In this document: one piece after another, positions 11,201-23,119 of the stretch
How positions within the stretch are numbered: position 1 is the stretch's first letter
Layout: each line of letters begins with the position of its first letter
Source of the DNA: Schistosoma haematobium
Taxonomy: Eukaryota > Platyhelminthes > Trematoda > Strigeidida > Schistosomatidae
Direction: 5' to 3'
Assembly: GCF_000699445.3 (NCBI RefSeq)
Contig: NC_067198.1
Location: 20,478,536-20,542,535 of the forward strand
DNA length: 64,000 nucleotides
Position numbers and translations under genes: made by a program
Notes under the pieces: model-generated
Told to the model about the DNA's origin: nothing
The model's database searches: none
What the model saw: only the letters and a program-made list of their open reading frames with translations

Positions 11201-14200
11201 TGACAGTTCGCCATAAGCTCTGAGTCGACTGGTAGTGTTCGAGTAAAGAGCCTTTACAAGGTCTATGTACTTCTGGGGTACGCCTTTCAATGACAGACAC
11301 TGCCACAGAATCTCGCGGTCTACCGAGTCAAATGCTGCTTTTAAGTCGAGAAAGACCACCATTGTCGGACGTCGATAAGTATGCCTGTGTTCTAGAATCT
11401 GACGAATGGTGAATATGTGGTCGATGCAGCCACGACCAGGTCTAAAGCCAGCTTGGTTCTCTCGTGTTTGCAGTTCACGAGTCTTAGTTAGGCGTCCGAT
11501 AATTATCGAGGCTAGTATTTTAGATATTATATTAGTTAAACTAATCCCTCTGTGGTTGTCACAGGATGATTTTGACCCTTTCTTATATATTGGGACGATA
11601 AGTGATTGTGACCAGTTAGATGGAATAACGTCTAACTCCCAGATTTTAGCTAAAATATTAGTCAACCTAATCGATAAAATTGGACGACCATCCTTAAAGA
11701 CCTCTGGAGCCAATCCATCTGGACCATCTGCCCTTCCTCGTTTCAGATTAACTATAGCCTTTTGAACTTCAGCAAGAGTTGGGGGACCTACTTCAATGTT
11801 CCATTCACACTGTCTGGGAATGGAGGGTAGTTGTAGAGTAGCTGAAGGCCAGCTGAACTGTTCCCTAAAATGTTCCGCCCATCGTTCTAAGCGTCTGGAC
11901 TGGGAGCAGATGAGAGTATCGTCTTTTTCCGAAATAGTCTGACTCAAACTTGACTTATTAATTCCAGTTTCTTTTATTATTCTGTAGAGCTGTCTTGTGT
12001 TCCCTATAGCCGCCGCCATTTCCATCTCTTTCGCTTTCGTTGCCCACCACTGCTCACGGTCGTTTCTTAGACTTTTGGTTAACCTAGATCTGATTTGTTG
12101 TCGCTCTTCATCGTGTTCAGAGCGTGATGGGATGAGTTTACGAGAATCCATCAGTGCAATAGACCTAGAGGAAATCCATTGGTTCTTCGTAACCCTGTTG
12201 TTTAAATCACCGATAGATGTCACTGCTGTTTCCACAGCTGTTTGTATAGCTTTCCAAGCAACATCTGGGTCAGCCTCGTTTTCCAGTGAGGCGCAAGCAG
12301 ATGCGTGCCCGTATTAGGGCATGGTCGGAGTCCAAGCAGGTACTCCAGAATGAGCGACAATCTTTTACCGACCCTCTCCAACAATGACTGATGGCGATAT
12401 GGTCTATTTGAGTTCATCGTTGGTTTGGTGTAGGGGGTCTCCATGTTAGACGATGTCTCTCCTTATGCTTAAAATTTTTGTTTGCTAAAAATAAACGATT
12501 GTCTGAGCACAGTTGCAGCAGACGATCACCATTATTTGTTCACTGAGCCGGAATACTGAAATACCCACCTAAATGCTTTTCTGTTTGGTTTAAACTACCT
12601 ATCTGGGCATTAAAGTCACCTGCTACGAGTACTATGTCTGAACGTTTAGCTTTCTGAAGAAGTTCAGATAGCTTTCTGTAAAATTCATCTTTCATTTCAT
12701 CTGAGCTGCAGTCGGTGGGAGCGTAGGCAGAAACGACAAAATGGCAACGTGTGTCCCTATCCTTCCGAGTTCTTACGGAGCCGTTTAACCGAACAGCACA
12801 TAAACGACTGTTAACGGGGATCCACTCTAACAGTGTTTGTTCCGCCCTCATGCTTAGTGCTATGCCTACTCCTGCCAGTCCACGAGAGCTGGCCGTCGGG
12901 TCACCAGATACATGGAGGATGTATCTCATTGGCTCTCCGTTTTCCCGAGGTGAGGTCAAGTGAATGACCACACTGTTACGAGATTCTAAGGTTCTAGCGA
13001 AGGAAGCCTGTTGACCGATTTGACATAGGGTGCGTACGTTGAAGGCTCCAATGTGTAGTTTGGAGCGAGGTTTCAGTAGACCTGGGACAGTGTTTTGAGT
13101 ACTAGAATCGTTGGCTATGGTGACATCTGAGGAGGAAGCCGAAAAAGGAAGTTTAGAGGTGAAAGTCGATGTAGGATGAATAATAGAAAGTGAAGACGGA
13201 GGTTGATTATGAATACAGTGGTCTTGAGTGCTGTTAGAGGTATGAGGGCGGTTAGCACTTCCCGGTTGCCCACACCGTGGAAGAGTTTTTCTAGAGGTAC
13301 CTGAAAAGGAAATTGGATTAGAGGTGGTCTTAGTGACCTGGGAGCGTGACCGCAGTGCCCGAGGGACAACTGCTTGAGGTCGGTCACACGACATTTTTAT
13401 GGGTAATTTTTGTGTTAGCTCCGTACTTTTTAGGACCTTACCGCCGGAGACGGATATCCGTGGGATAAGGCGAGGTGTGCAGTTTTAGGGTCGACCTTTT
13501 CTAACCTCACCCCTCCTTGTGGGAAGGCAGCATCGCTGTCATGCTGGTTGTCTGAAGGAAACAACTTACTACTGCCATACCTCTGTACAGTCAGCAATAC
13601 GACTTCGCCTTCGGACCTTGGGTTTGTTGCTTTTAGTTTTACCGCTCATCAACCGACCTGTCTGACATGGTAGAACCTTGAAGAACAGTTGTTCCAGCCA
13701 GTATAGCTCGGTTGCTTCATCACGATAGGCAAGCCCGACCACCACGTCAAGGTAGCAACAACGGTCGGGTAGTTCGGCCTACTCAAGACTAATGATTTTA
13801 CGGCGTTTTGCTTCTGCAACATCTCAGGAGAGGCTCAAGATTACTTTCAGTAAACTGTTCTTCACTACTAACGCATCTTCAATTTGATTTGCAGATTTTG
13901 TCTTAAGGAGTATTGTCATAACTTGGTTAGCATAAATAAACATCCCCTCATTTATCTTATGTTGTTAGTTTATGCATAGTCCTCATTGCTACAAATTGCT
14001 TAGGTCACAAATATTTTACTTGATGTGTAGGTATATTTTCCGTGTGAAAAATCCAAAGCTTTATTATGACTGCTAAGGTCTGATCTCAGCCCTATCTCAT
14101 ACTCCCAATATAATAGTAATTAATTTGACTTAAAAGATAATGGATGCTCGTAGTTCAGGAGCAAGACTTCGAATTGTCCTATAAGCACAGGTTTGGACGT

Positions 14201-16214
14201 GCATGTTGATGATGATATCTAGGAAGACGAAAACTACAATTTAACCATCCAGTTTCAGAAACAACATTACTAGTCAGTGAATTCACGACCAACCTTCTTT
14301 CTGTAAAATCTAGTTCTGTTTCAGCTACCGTTGAACGTTCGGTTAGGCAGTGAATTTATGTTGGGCACATACTGTTTTCAACCCTCAGCAGTGTTAAGCC
14401 TTGTCACCTCACGCTTTGATGGTTGAAAACTCAGTGCTTTTGTCGTTAAGTTTGCGTACTTTTAAGCATAACTTGGCAGGATAGACGGCGGTTGAAAATA
14501 GATAGAAAACATCCTAACTCAATCGGTCAATGTTCTGAGCGTCATCAACTTACATCATTCCTGTCCAGTACTTAATGTATGGTCTAAACATTACCCACTG
14601 CTTCATGATATTCGATCGATTTTCGAAGTGTTTTGATTCAGTTTATTAAATAGTGATGAAAATTCCAAGTACCTATCATCTGTAATCCTATCAGCTTTTA
14701 AATTCTAGAATGCCCCATGATCAGAGAAGTTCTTAATGCGTAATACTCTAGGAAATAAAGTTTCGGACCTATAAAATCACTACTATTACGTTACTGATGT
14801 TCAACAGTTAGAGATAGTGACAGCTCATAAATCATTTGCAATGGTGCAGGTCGACTGATTTTTTGTCTTCCGTTAGATCATAAGTTTCCTAATTATATTA
14901 GTCTTTAATTCTCTTTTATACTTAGTCATTTCTATTAACATTAATATTCTTACTACTGTGACGTAACAACTTGAACCAATGTACATGTGTTCAAGATTCC
15001 ACGTTGCGAATTACTGCGTTTTTCGTAATAGACATCTGACTACACTATTATATGCAGTGTGTACTAAATAAAGGCAGTATTCCTGGAATTTCTAGCCAAC
15101 GTTAAGTATCTTCACGCTAAAGACAAGCGCTTTTGTAGTCATAAAAAGTAAATTTATAGATACTTTGAGTGTCTGTGTTACTACAACCGAAACGAAGTTG
15201 TCCCGGCTACAGTACAATATAGGAGTAGTAACTGTAACATACTCCGTTTAAATACATGTTTCAGACCGGTACTCACATTTTTTGACATCTATGTTCCCAT
15301 CGGACATAATTTGAATATTTCGTTAGAAATCTTTTTAAGTCAGTGGGAACCTGATCTTACAAAATAAGCGTTTGAATGTTCGTTTTCTGGATCATTATTC
15401 GAGTGGGTCTTAAGTGCGTTCCGTTGATGTAATTATAATCTAAGCATTACACAACCTGACGGAGAAGTCGAATTCATACTTTTCGTGTCCTAGTGCGTCG
15501 AGTGACATCGATGCTTCCGCGATGTTGCTTTTACTAGATTGCAAAACTTAGAAATGCCGAATTCAGGTGGCATGATGATCGTGATCAGTAGATGGAGGCC
15601 TTGGGCCAAATCTAACCAGTGACTTAGATACTTTTATTTTTTTACCTCCCTTTCGACCTTAAGCTCCAGCCCTTCACTTTTCGAACCACATTTTCTTTCA
15701 TTATCAAGTCTCCTGTTTCGAATATATTTGTCAAACCATCATTAGGGATTATTCGTAACTAATATTTGAGCTATTTATTCTTTATAGGCAAGGGCTTAGG
15801 TAAGAATCGCCAAGGACCAACTGACAAGCCTCATCGCAGACATGAAAATGGACGTGATCCCAGTCATGATCGCAGTTTCGGTCGACCTATCTCAAGTGCA
15901 CATGTTCGTGATCGCGACAAAGAATACAGACGAAGGCGCAGTCGATCTCGGAGTAAATCAAAAGAACGTGATCGACGCGGTCGTAGCCGTGAGTTCAATG
16001 TTTTTGAAAGTTAACTGATTTTAACCACGTACACGTACACAATGCTAAACTATGCCTAACTTTTTTAGGGAGTCGAGACCGACATCGAAAACGCCGGAGT
16101 CCAGACGAGCGGGATCGTGATCATAAGCGCCGTGACCGCCGTCGAGATGATATGATTCGGCAGTATGGAGAGTATGGTGCTGAAATTAGGGCGGAATACA
16201 ATGGAGATGCATAA
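8246..16214 (+). CDS. SNRNP70: U1 small nuclear ribonucleoprotein 70 kDa
   Basis: This nuclear splicing factor binds stem-loop I of U1 snRNA and helps define 5' splice sites. I join nine exons: 8246-8386, 8496-8558, 8592-8646, 8687-8751, 8785-8847, 8883-8964, 9664-9765, 15788-15988 and 16069-16214. All have GT/AG borders and sum to 918 nt, giving 305 aa plus TAA. The start [20 protein letters not shown] is the U1-70K signature. A basic helix (TREERKERK) follows. The RRM has RNP2 MFVARL (103-108) and RNP1 RGYCFVEF (142-149), then DVERGRT and WRPRRLG. The C-terminal third is an Arg-rich RS/RD/RE tail. At 305 aa it is shorter than the human 437 aa, mainly in that tail. Introns 2-5 are only 33-40 nt, whereas intron 7 is 6,022 nt and hosts an antisense LINE. 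The poly(A) signal is at 16309. Confidence 0.95.
10132..12235 (-). pseudogene. Broken LINE reverse transcriptase
   Basis: Two frames that were once one: 10919-12235 (RT fingers and palm) and 10132-10899 (RT thumb and C-terminal region). RT blocks are clear: [51 protein letters not shown] and [19 protein letters not shown]. The catalytic box reads [10 protein letters not shown], so the usual aromatic residue before the Asp pair is Cys; the sister fragment at 18.77 kb has [10 protein letters not shown]. The C-terminal part has [18 protein letters not shown] and a run of Trp/His residues typical of this family. The break between the halves is caused by a 56-57-bp insertion. Confidence 0.88.
10919..10974 (-). 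mobile_element. Tiny 5'-truncated retro-insertion in LINE RT
   Basis: A 56-57-bp segment is flanked by the direct repeat TGCTCAGT (10911-10918 and 10975-10982). Removing it restores continuity between MQSLLVALS and [10 protein letters not shown]. On the minus strand it contains CTCTTGTACCAATTTTCATT and ends in AAATAAATAATAAATAA. That resembles the 3' end of repeat family R (CCCTTGTACCAATATCTATA plus an AAATAAATAAA tail at about 20480-20510). It is best read as an extremely truncated copy of a retroelement with an R-type 3' end. Confidence 0.75.
12540..13394 (-). pseudogene. Broken LINE endonuclease (EEP fold) region
   Basis: After a Ser/Pro-rich leader, the frame reads GAFNVRTL (catalytic Asn), [12 protein letters not shown] and [10 protein letters not shown] (catalytic Asp/Asn). 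Next to the intact relative at 62580, the block holding the catalytic Glu (SETR) is missing: the sequence jumps from TLESR to SVVIHLTSP. The frame ends at 12540, and the C-terminal endonuclease part continues in another frame (12220-12444). This is a dead protein of the LINE at 9933-13769. Confidence 0.85.
13781..15787. other. Remainder of U1-70K intron 7
   Basis: Two kilobases between the LINE duplication and exon 8. I see no open frame of interest, no tRNA-like boxes and no repeat shared with the rest of the window. Confidence 0.5.
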
Positions 16215-16308
16215 AACGCCTTTTCGAGTCATCCTGTATTAATACAAAATTCACTTGTGTGCAAAAAATTATATATTTTAAGAAAGCTGTACATTAAAAA
16301 TGAATGTC

Positions 16309-16314
16309 AATAAA
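16309..16314 (+). terminator. Poly(A) signal of U1-70K
   Basis: A canonical AATAAA lies 95 nt after the U1-70K stop codon. It is 44 nt before the end of the tetraspanin coding sequence on the other strand. Confidence 0.75.
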
Positions 16315-16357
16315 CTTGTTGAAAATATTAATTACTAAGATTTTTGAAGCGCAGCAT

Positions 16358-19300
16358 TTAACGGTCCATCTTTGGTGCCTTTGAATAGCAACATGCAAGT
16401 ATCACGCCGAAGAACTAAAATCAAGTATTGTACAGGTCAAAATATAACTTACCTCCACAAAAACAAGAGCGAGCACTACCACGCATATTATGTAATACTG
16501 TTCACGTAGGTTAAAAAGTATCGACTCCATACATCCCTGGAAAAAAAACGGTTATGACTGTACCAACTAATAGTAGCGTTATTCTATCGTCTCGAGCAGT
16601 ATTTTGTGATCTAAAGGCAAAGTGTGAGCCAAGACTACATTAGAATTTGAGCCTGCATACAAGGGATTTGTTTGTATGTCCATTATTTTCGGGGGCCAGA
16701 TATTTGTTTTGGGGTTATTTGCTGACTTTGGATATCCCATATCACCCAACGTCTCTAAGCACTAGTCGTGCGGACGTTAACTCCATTAATTAACTACGTC
16801 TTCGCTTGCCCATCCCTAATTTCCTCCCAACTTTTTATGACAACAGTTACCCTAGCGCGTCGAGGTGTGTTACTCAGGCACAGCCAACACTTCACTACCT
16901 CGCCCAGAAAAATGTCTAGAACCCAAACCGTAACGTCCTACCAAACGCGAACAACGCTTCGAAAACACCTTGGGTCAGATACTGAGAGACTAAGAATATA
17001 TTCAACTTTAATGGACTGTATTTCACACCCACAGGATAACAACTAGTAGGTTCATGTGCAATATGTTTGTCTTTTCGTTGGCGGACGTTACAGGTGGCCA
17101 ATTGGCGAAAGCTAAGCGGGCTTTCGGAATCTATGTCGAGGTCTCGTTAGGATCGCTTAAGGACGTAAGTGGTGGTCGACGCGTTCACTCCTTGTGACCA
17201 CACAAACTATTGGCTCATCCAAAACCCGAAGCAGCATTCTTTATTTGGAAAGGGAGAAACATCTTAAAGAAACCTGCATTGTTACTCAAGGTGTTTACAA
17301 GACTGCATCTCGTCAAGGTCTTCACTAAGAAGAACAATGTCGTCTGGGTATTCAGTAAGCGAATCTTCTGGTAGATCATGAAACCAGGTGAGGACGTCAC
17401 CACTAGGATTTTTATGACAAAATGAAACGAAAATGGAGAGTGAGCAACACCGCTGCCAGTTGGTATGACGACCTACCATAACCTCTGAGCATTAAAAAAT
17501 TTGCGTCTAAAACTTGAGCTCCGGTATTCCTTTATACATCTTATTTCTTGTTTCGATACTCATTATTTTAATTTCATCGCGTTGTACTAGTATCGTATGG
17601 GGACTTAGGCTAACGCACATATGTGAACGACTTATACGGTTTACGTACTTTTTCGGTACATCATTCAGTGGAAAACTTACCGCAGAACATTCCGATCGAC
17701 TCAGTCGAATAGCGTCTTTCGAATAAAGAATACGGTCATAATAGGGCCTCAGTGTAACTGATTTCTAAAACTTGGCGAAGTGTAAACATTTGGTCAATAA
17801 ACAGAGCTAGGTGTAAAATCGGCTGCTTCCGAGTTCCAATTAGGCATCAAATGACTATGTAGAACTACGTCTTAAACGCGAGTATTCGCTAAGCTGGTTG
17901 TCGCATGATCTTAGCTCTTTCGTATAAACTAGGGTGATCAGCGATCGAGATAAGCCAGATGAAATTAAGCCTAGTTGTCTGAGTCTAGCTAATATTCCAG
18001 TCAACTTAGACGGTAAGACTGGACCACCACCAACAAACACTGAGTCTAACCCATTTAATCATACTGCTCTCCCTACCTTAGTTATATGTGACCCTTTCAA
18101 CCTTGCTGAAAGTCGTGAGACCTGTGACGATTTTCTATCCAAGTTGTTTGGAAGCAAGGAGTAAGTGAGACCCTGCTGAGCCGTTCTCAAGTGTTTCATC
18201 CATCGTTCTAAACGTCTGAGCTGCGGATAGAGCGCTATTTCATCTTTTACAGAGACAGCTTAACTAACAACTGACTTCCGAATACCTGGTGTTTTGATCA
18301 ATCTGAGTAGTTGTTTAGTGTTATACAGCGCTTTTCCTATCTATTTTGCTCTCGTTGTCCACAGCTACTCACAATCGTTAGACACTTTATCAGTCTAAGT
18401 TACTGTCGCTCTTTGTTGTTTGGGGCATGACAAGACGAGTTTCCGAACATTTTTCAATTCGGTAGATTTAGTAATCACGATATTTGTAAGTAGGTGGTAG
18501 TTGCACCTTGAAACAATAAATGTCTCATGACAATCACACTAACGTTGTATAGGCTCTCCACACGAACACTACTGGTAGAGTCAGGACTTATGGGAAATTG
18601 TCATCAGGATTGGTTACTTCAAGTGGTGTTTGTCAGGGCTGCCCGCTTTTTTCCATTTTTATTTAGCTCTATTGTAGACACAGATTTAGAGATAACACTT
18701 TTATCCTCTAACTTTTCAGTAGTTGGTCCTTTACCAGGAGATACAGTGGTCAGTTTAAAATACACAGATGACATAGTTCTGTTTGGTGAGGGCGCTAACG
18801 AAATGCAGTCCTCTGACCACCTAAAGCAACAATGTAAACATACTCAGGAAGCAGCTCTCTTCCTCCAAATGTAAAATTTTACTTCGAAACTGGCTCGAGT
18901 CATCGCCTGAATTAATGATAATCAGTGAAGTAACTGAAGGCATTGACCACCTCACTTATCTTTGGATTATCACCAGTCTTGATGACCTGGTGTCTGATGA
19001 AGTCTCGGCACGGATTCATAAAGCTCCATTGGTTTTTGCCAGACTTGTGTTACTTGTGACGTCTTCCAATCAAACGGCGAATTTGCTGCGAAACAGTTCG
19101 CTCCGTTCTACTTTGTGGATGAGAAACAAGGCCATTAAGAGTAAAAGATATTCGCAGGTTACTGACATTAGATCATAGGTGTCTTCGAAGTATTGCTCAT
19201 ATATTTTGGGACTACAGAGTAAGGAATCTCTAGGTTAGGAATAGAGTACTAGGTAAAGATGGGAAATCGATCAAGTGAGTTTGTTGGGGCATGTGTTACT

Positions 19301-21629
19301 TATGCCCAACCACTGTTTACCTCGACTGCCGATGTAGTCTGGTGCAGCAGTAGATTGGAAGAAGGCTAGGAGCGGGCAAGCTAAAATGTGGCCTTAGTCC
19401 ATGAAGTCATTGAAAATTAGACAGGGCCATATTGACAGATGTAGACCATCTGGCTGGGGTCCGCACGACTGTCGTAACCAGTAGTCACAGACTTTGAATG
19501 GCGGCTCAAAATTACTTACAATAGTGCAGATACATCTGTTATTCACTTTACCATAATTATCAGATTCTAGACTCTTCACAACATTTTTCGTTTTTAGTTT
19601 ACTAATTTATATTTTCTCGAACCGTATATTCGATGTCTAGTCTTTCGTACTACCAATGATGTTGTTACAACCTCTACTATTCTTGGATTTGGCCTGACAA
19701 CTACATTAGTCTGTGTGTAATGGGGTGTGGCAACTTGAGTTGACGTACATAAGTGCCAGGTTCTACACTGTGACCGATAAAAGCGACCGATACAATATAA
19801 TAATATGTAGTATCTTGAGATATGTCACTACTAAGGTTTGACTTAGTAGTTTTGAATAAACTGAGTACTGGGTAGACTGTTGACAAAGAAGTTGTGTACA
19901 TCAAGCCACGAAGAATCAGAAATCTAAATTTTTACTTTGTGGAACTTGACGAAAATAGTATTTCTACTATCCTCAAATGTATTGTCTATATATATATATA
20001 TATGGCCGAGGTTGGGGAGAGTCCGCTCTCCCTCTAGAAATGCTCTCACATGGCCATGCGTATACAGCCACTGACAGGTAACTCCTATTCAATGCCTTCT
20101 CGCGACAAGGCTGTTGTTTACGGAGTTGAGAGGACGAAAAGTGAATATTCGACGCTCTAACAGGGTCGGTGGACACAGAGACTCCACCTATGGGAGTTGG
20201 AAAATACTAATTCCAAACCGATTATGCACATGCGCTCCAGTATCCTGAAGGAACAAATGGCGTATGAACCAATCGTTGGACACCGGCTACCATGGGACTG
20301 CATCTCCTTACGATGCTACACTGCCTTGTGGATCAGACCTTCAGGTCGAAGGCTCCGCGTGTGGCCCCCCAAGAAAACCACCTGCCTCGGTCTAGGTACC
20401 CGGGCAGTATCACAGCCCTCACACATATCAAGTGAGATTTGTGTGGCGCATATGTATTTGGTGCCCCCTTGTACCAATATCTATATGTTAAAATAAATAA
20501 ATAAAATGAACTAGAAATGCTCTCACATGACCACGCGTATACAGCCACCGACAGGTAACTCCTATTCACTGCCTTCTCGAGAAGCGGGTGTTGTTTACGA
20601 AATTGAGGGGACGAAAAGTGAATGTCCGGCACTTTAACCTATCATTGATCACTAGCAACGATGAGAATGCATCTCGCAACGTAGTTCTGTTGCCTTGTAG
20701 ATTAGAGCTTTATGTCGAAAGCCCCGGGTGTGCCCCAATACGAAAACCACCTGCTTAGGTCTGGGCACCCGGCAGTAACACAGCCCACACACACATCAAG
20801 TGACTGTGGCGCATATTTATTCAGTGCACTTTTGTACCAATATTTGTGTTCAAATATATATAACACCTACCTCATTATAAACATTCGATGGGTGCGGTAG
20901 TGTTCCACAGCTTTTAACTGATCTTACGCAACATGAATCAGGAACAACTAGTTGATAATTTGGATATGGTAATATTTCATTTCGTTTCGAATAATTTTGA
21001 AAGATGCTATCTGTCCAATCTCGGTAACTCCTTGATCCACAGCATTTGAACTTTTGTTGTATGTGGTCTACAGCAGCGTCAACACCATCAGTGTCGCGGA
21101 AGTACAGAGTTTGCATGGTAAGCATCAATCTGTCAGCAAGCCATTCAGTCAGAATATTGGAGAAACACAGAGCCAAAATACCAGTAGTGAATTGAATTAA
21201 TAAGATGATGAACAATATCCAAGCAAACTATAAGTAGAATAATGCTGTAAATTCTTACTGTCAAAAGTAGAGTGGACTTTCCATTTGAAACTCCGATGAA
21301 TCCAATTATGCACACGACCACCAGAAGTCCTCCAACAACGAACATTAGAAAATGACTTAAATAAGCAATTTCACCCAGCAGCACGGGAACAAAGGGCAAA
21401 CGAATAACTAGGAGGAAAACTCCCAACCCGATTAAAGCTAATGCAATCAGCTAGCCAATATAAATATTTGAAGACAAAATACCAAGATAATTGCAGTGAA
21501 GAAAATTAAAAACGTCTTGACCCAACTCGGTGTACACGAACAACATTTGGAGTCATCTTCTTGAATAACTATCTCATCATAACCCATCAAAGGTTTGCCA
21601 GCTGAGGATGGCTTGGTTTTACCACCCAT
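16358..21629 (-). CDS. Tetraspanin
   Basis: Tetraspanins are four-pass membrane organisers; in schistosomes several lie on the tegument surface. Five exons: 21483-21629, 21259-21450, 20871-21227, 16453-16536 and 16358-16414, all phase 0, 837 nt, 278 aa plus TAA. The cytoplasmic N-terminus has a CCSC cluster that could be palmitoylated. TM1 spans about 38-60, TM2 and TM3 about 78-130. The large loop has CCG (175-177), SCC (212-213), C220 and the closing GC (233-234), the six-Cys pattern. TM4 spans about 245-270 and the tail ends APKMDR. Introns 1, 2 and 4 are 32, 31 and 38 nt. Intron 3 is 4,334 nt and packed with repeats. The exon 4-5 join was found by reading the minus strand near 16.5 kb and restores the missing fourth membrane segment. 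I do not assign a named member. Confidence 0.9.
17050..18480 (-). mobile_element. Degenerate LINE reverse-transcriptase fragment
   Basis: Frames on the minus strand, broken by stops and shifts, match the LINE at 10-13.8 kb in order: an RRLERWMKHL-like segment, then LPSKLTGILARLRQLGLI with SLITLVYTKE, then PDDIVLLSEDLDEMQS. SARI(P)KA-like residues occur near 17110. It lies in tetraspanin intron 3, same strand as the gene, and is much older than the 9933-13769 copy. Confidence 0.75.
18500..19790 (+). mobile_element. Degenerate LINE 3' half, inverted relative to its neighbour
   Basis: On the plus strand: ARFFPFLFSSIVDTDLEITL (RT block 5), then [18 protein letters not shown] (catalytic box). Then follow [18 protein letters not shown] and GKDGKSIK, and finally a 3' UTR-like stretch near 19727-19765 resembling the 3' end of the 9933-13769 LINE (TGGCAACTTG...GTGCC). 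It starts next to the minus-strand fragment, so the two form an inverted pair. Both cover the RT centre, so they are two copies and not one element inverted by twin priming. Confidence 0.75.
20003..20510 (+). repeat. Dispersed repeat family R, copy 1
   Basis: It starts in a GGCCGAGGTTGGGGAGAGTC-type sequence just after an AT microsatellite and ends in AAATAAATAAATAAA. Shared landmarks with the copies at 20511, 50688 and 61908 include GAAATGCTCTCACATG, GTATACAGCC and AACAAATGGCGTATGAACCA. The A-rich tail suggests retroposition. I do not recognise the family by name, and no convincing protein is encoded. Confidence 0.75.
20511..20861 (+). repeat. Dispersed repeat family R, copy 2 (tandem)
   Basis: It begins at CTAGAAATGCTCTCACATG, just after the A-rich tail of copy 1, and ends with TTTGTACCAATATTTGTG. 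Its centre is shortened compared with copy 1. The right end lies within about 10 nt of the tetraspanin exon 3 splice donor (20870). Confidence 0.75.
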
Positions 21630-23119
21630 GACCTTGTTTTAATGACCTTCTGAGGATTCAACCCAGCGCGCACACAACATAAATAGCTCGAAGGGTTTAA
21701 AAGAATCTTAACGAAAGAGAGGAAGCTTCCGCTCTGTTAAAATTAGAGTGTGTGACAATATGTATTTTTAACGAGAGTTAATACTATCTAGAAATAATGT
21801 AATATTTTATAACCAAAATATGCGTAGCAAATCTAAAGTTAAAGGTGCTGACTATGAACTTCGACGGACCCACCGAATTTAACAGGTAGTTTCAGATTGT
21901 ATGTAGGTTGTTGCAACCAATGCAACCCAAGGTATAGAATCAAAGATCGTATATTAAGTCTAGTGTATAATGCCTCATCATATATGATCATGTATTTTTT
22001 AAAGCTTAAGATCATGGTCCACATTGAGCAGGTAATTTTTATTAGCATGTGAGTTATAATATCATGGTATTGCTTCCCAACCGTATGATTTTTGAATATA
22101 CTGAGAAGATATACATTCAGTACATAGCAAAGTGAGTTCAAAAATGGTGAACATGTGAACAATTGATCGATAGTGTGATGTCTCAGCGACGCAAGCGTGT
22201 TCGTGATGTATAAACTAAACATATTCACATAAAATATATTTACCTAAAGATGGCACAAGTATTAGGAGTTTGACAACGCCTTAACTAGTAATATCTTTTA
22301 TAAATGAAATGTGCTAACCCAGTTAAATCGAAAGCTATAAGCGAAGAGGTTCGAAGGTATATTTGAAAGAATATTGCTATGTCGAGAAGTGATCAATCCA
22401 AGCTGATTAGCGGTTGTAGGAGATGCGAAGCACGGTGTACCCACTAGTGATCTGGTGTGAACGAGTGATAGGGCGCCTTCAGCTGGGTGAGTCTATTAAA
22501 ACAAATGCAGACAGCACTAGATGTTGAATACTTACAGAGGTATTGATTTTGTAGATTTATTTACCGCTACAGATCACTCCCCCCTAACGGAGTAGTGATA
22601 ACCCTAAGACGTGGCCAGCCAGAATTTTAAACCCAACGAGATTGTTGTTGGTAAACACTCTTCTGATAGCTTGTTATATTCATCAACACTTAGTCGTCTT
22701 TACTTACTATAAGGGGCCATAAGTTACAATGTAGTAATGGAAAACAGGTACAACGGAAATCTCAATTCATCATAATCCTTGTCATTTTTTTTATCTTTTT
22801 CAGCTGTCCTGAAAAAGGAAATGAGGATATGTGAGTGCATGTCGAACTACACTCATATATACGCAGAAACGTAAAGCGGGCGAAAAATAATCTTATATAC
22901 ATGTGCTTCATAAGCATACAAAAGGGTGAAAACGATTTTCGTAGAATTCATTTTTATTTTTTCAGAAAAAAATATACAAGCAAGCATATTAACCACGGAA
23001 AATCGTTTTGTATTTTCGGAATAAATATATATATATAAGCATATTAAAAATAGTTTGTTTGCGTTTTCTCTGGACATAATAATACAAAATACATCAAGAG
23101 GAAGAAAAAGCTATGTAGT
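21630..23119. other. Upstream flank of tetraspanin, no gene called
   Basis: It contains the tetraspanin promoter and 5' UTR (unlocalised). A 129-codon minus-strand frame at 21839-22228 has no recognisable domain. The stretch 22490-22640 is less AT-rich and could belong to a terminal repeat of the gypsy relic that starts at 23.1 kb, but no second copy is visible to prove it. Confidence 0.4.

Larger units (their letters stand above)
9933..13769 (-). mobile_element. Near full-length RTE-clade LINE (SR3/Perere-3-like)
   Basis: The element is 3.8 kb and is flanked by a perfect 11-bp direct repeat, TAGTTCGGCCT, at 9922-9932 and 13770-13780, a target-site duplication seen directly. On the minus strand it has a GC-richer 5' leader (13395-13769), an endonuclease region, reverse transcriptase, a C-terminal region and a 3' end with a short CTGACTGACTGA-type tandem tail, typical of RTE elements. 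It is antisense inside U1-70K intron 7. It is inactive: the endonuclease is deleted internally, the frame is broken near 12440-12540, and the RT frame is interrupted by a younger insertion. The clade is inferred from the RT and endonuclease motifs; the family name is tentative. Confidence 0.88.

Noticed and set aside
21839..22228. 129-codon minus-strand open frame
   Set aside because: No domain, odd composition, and no splice context; more likely a chance frame, or part of a retroelement terminal region.
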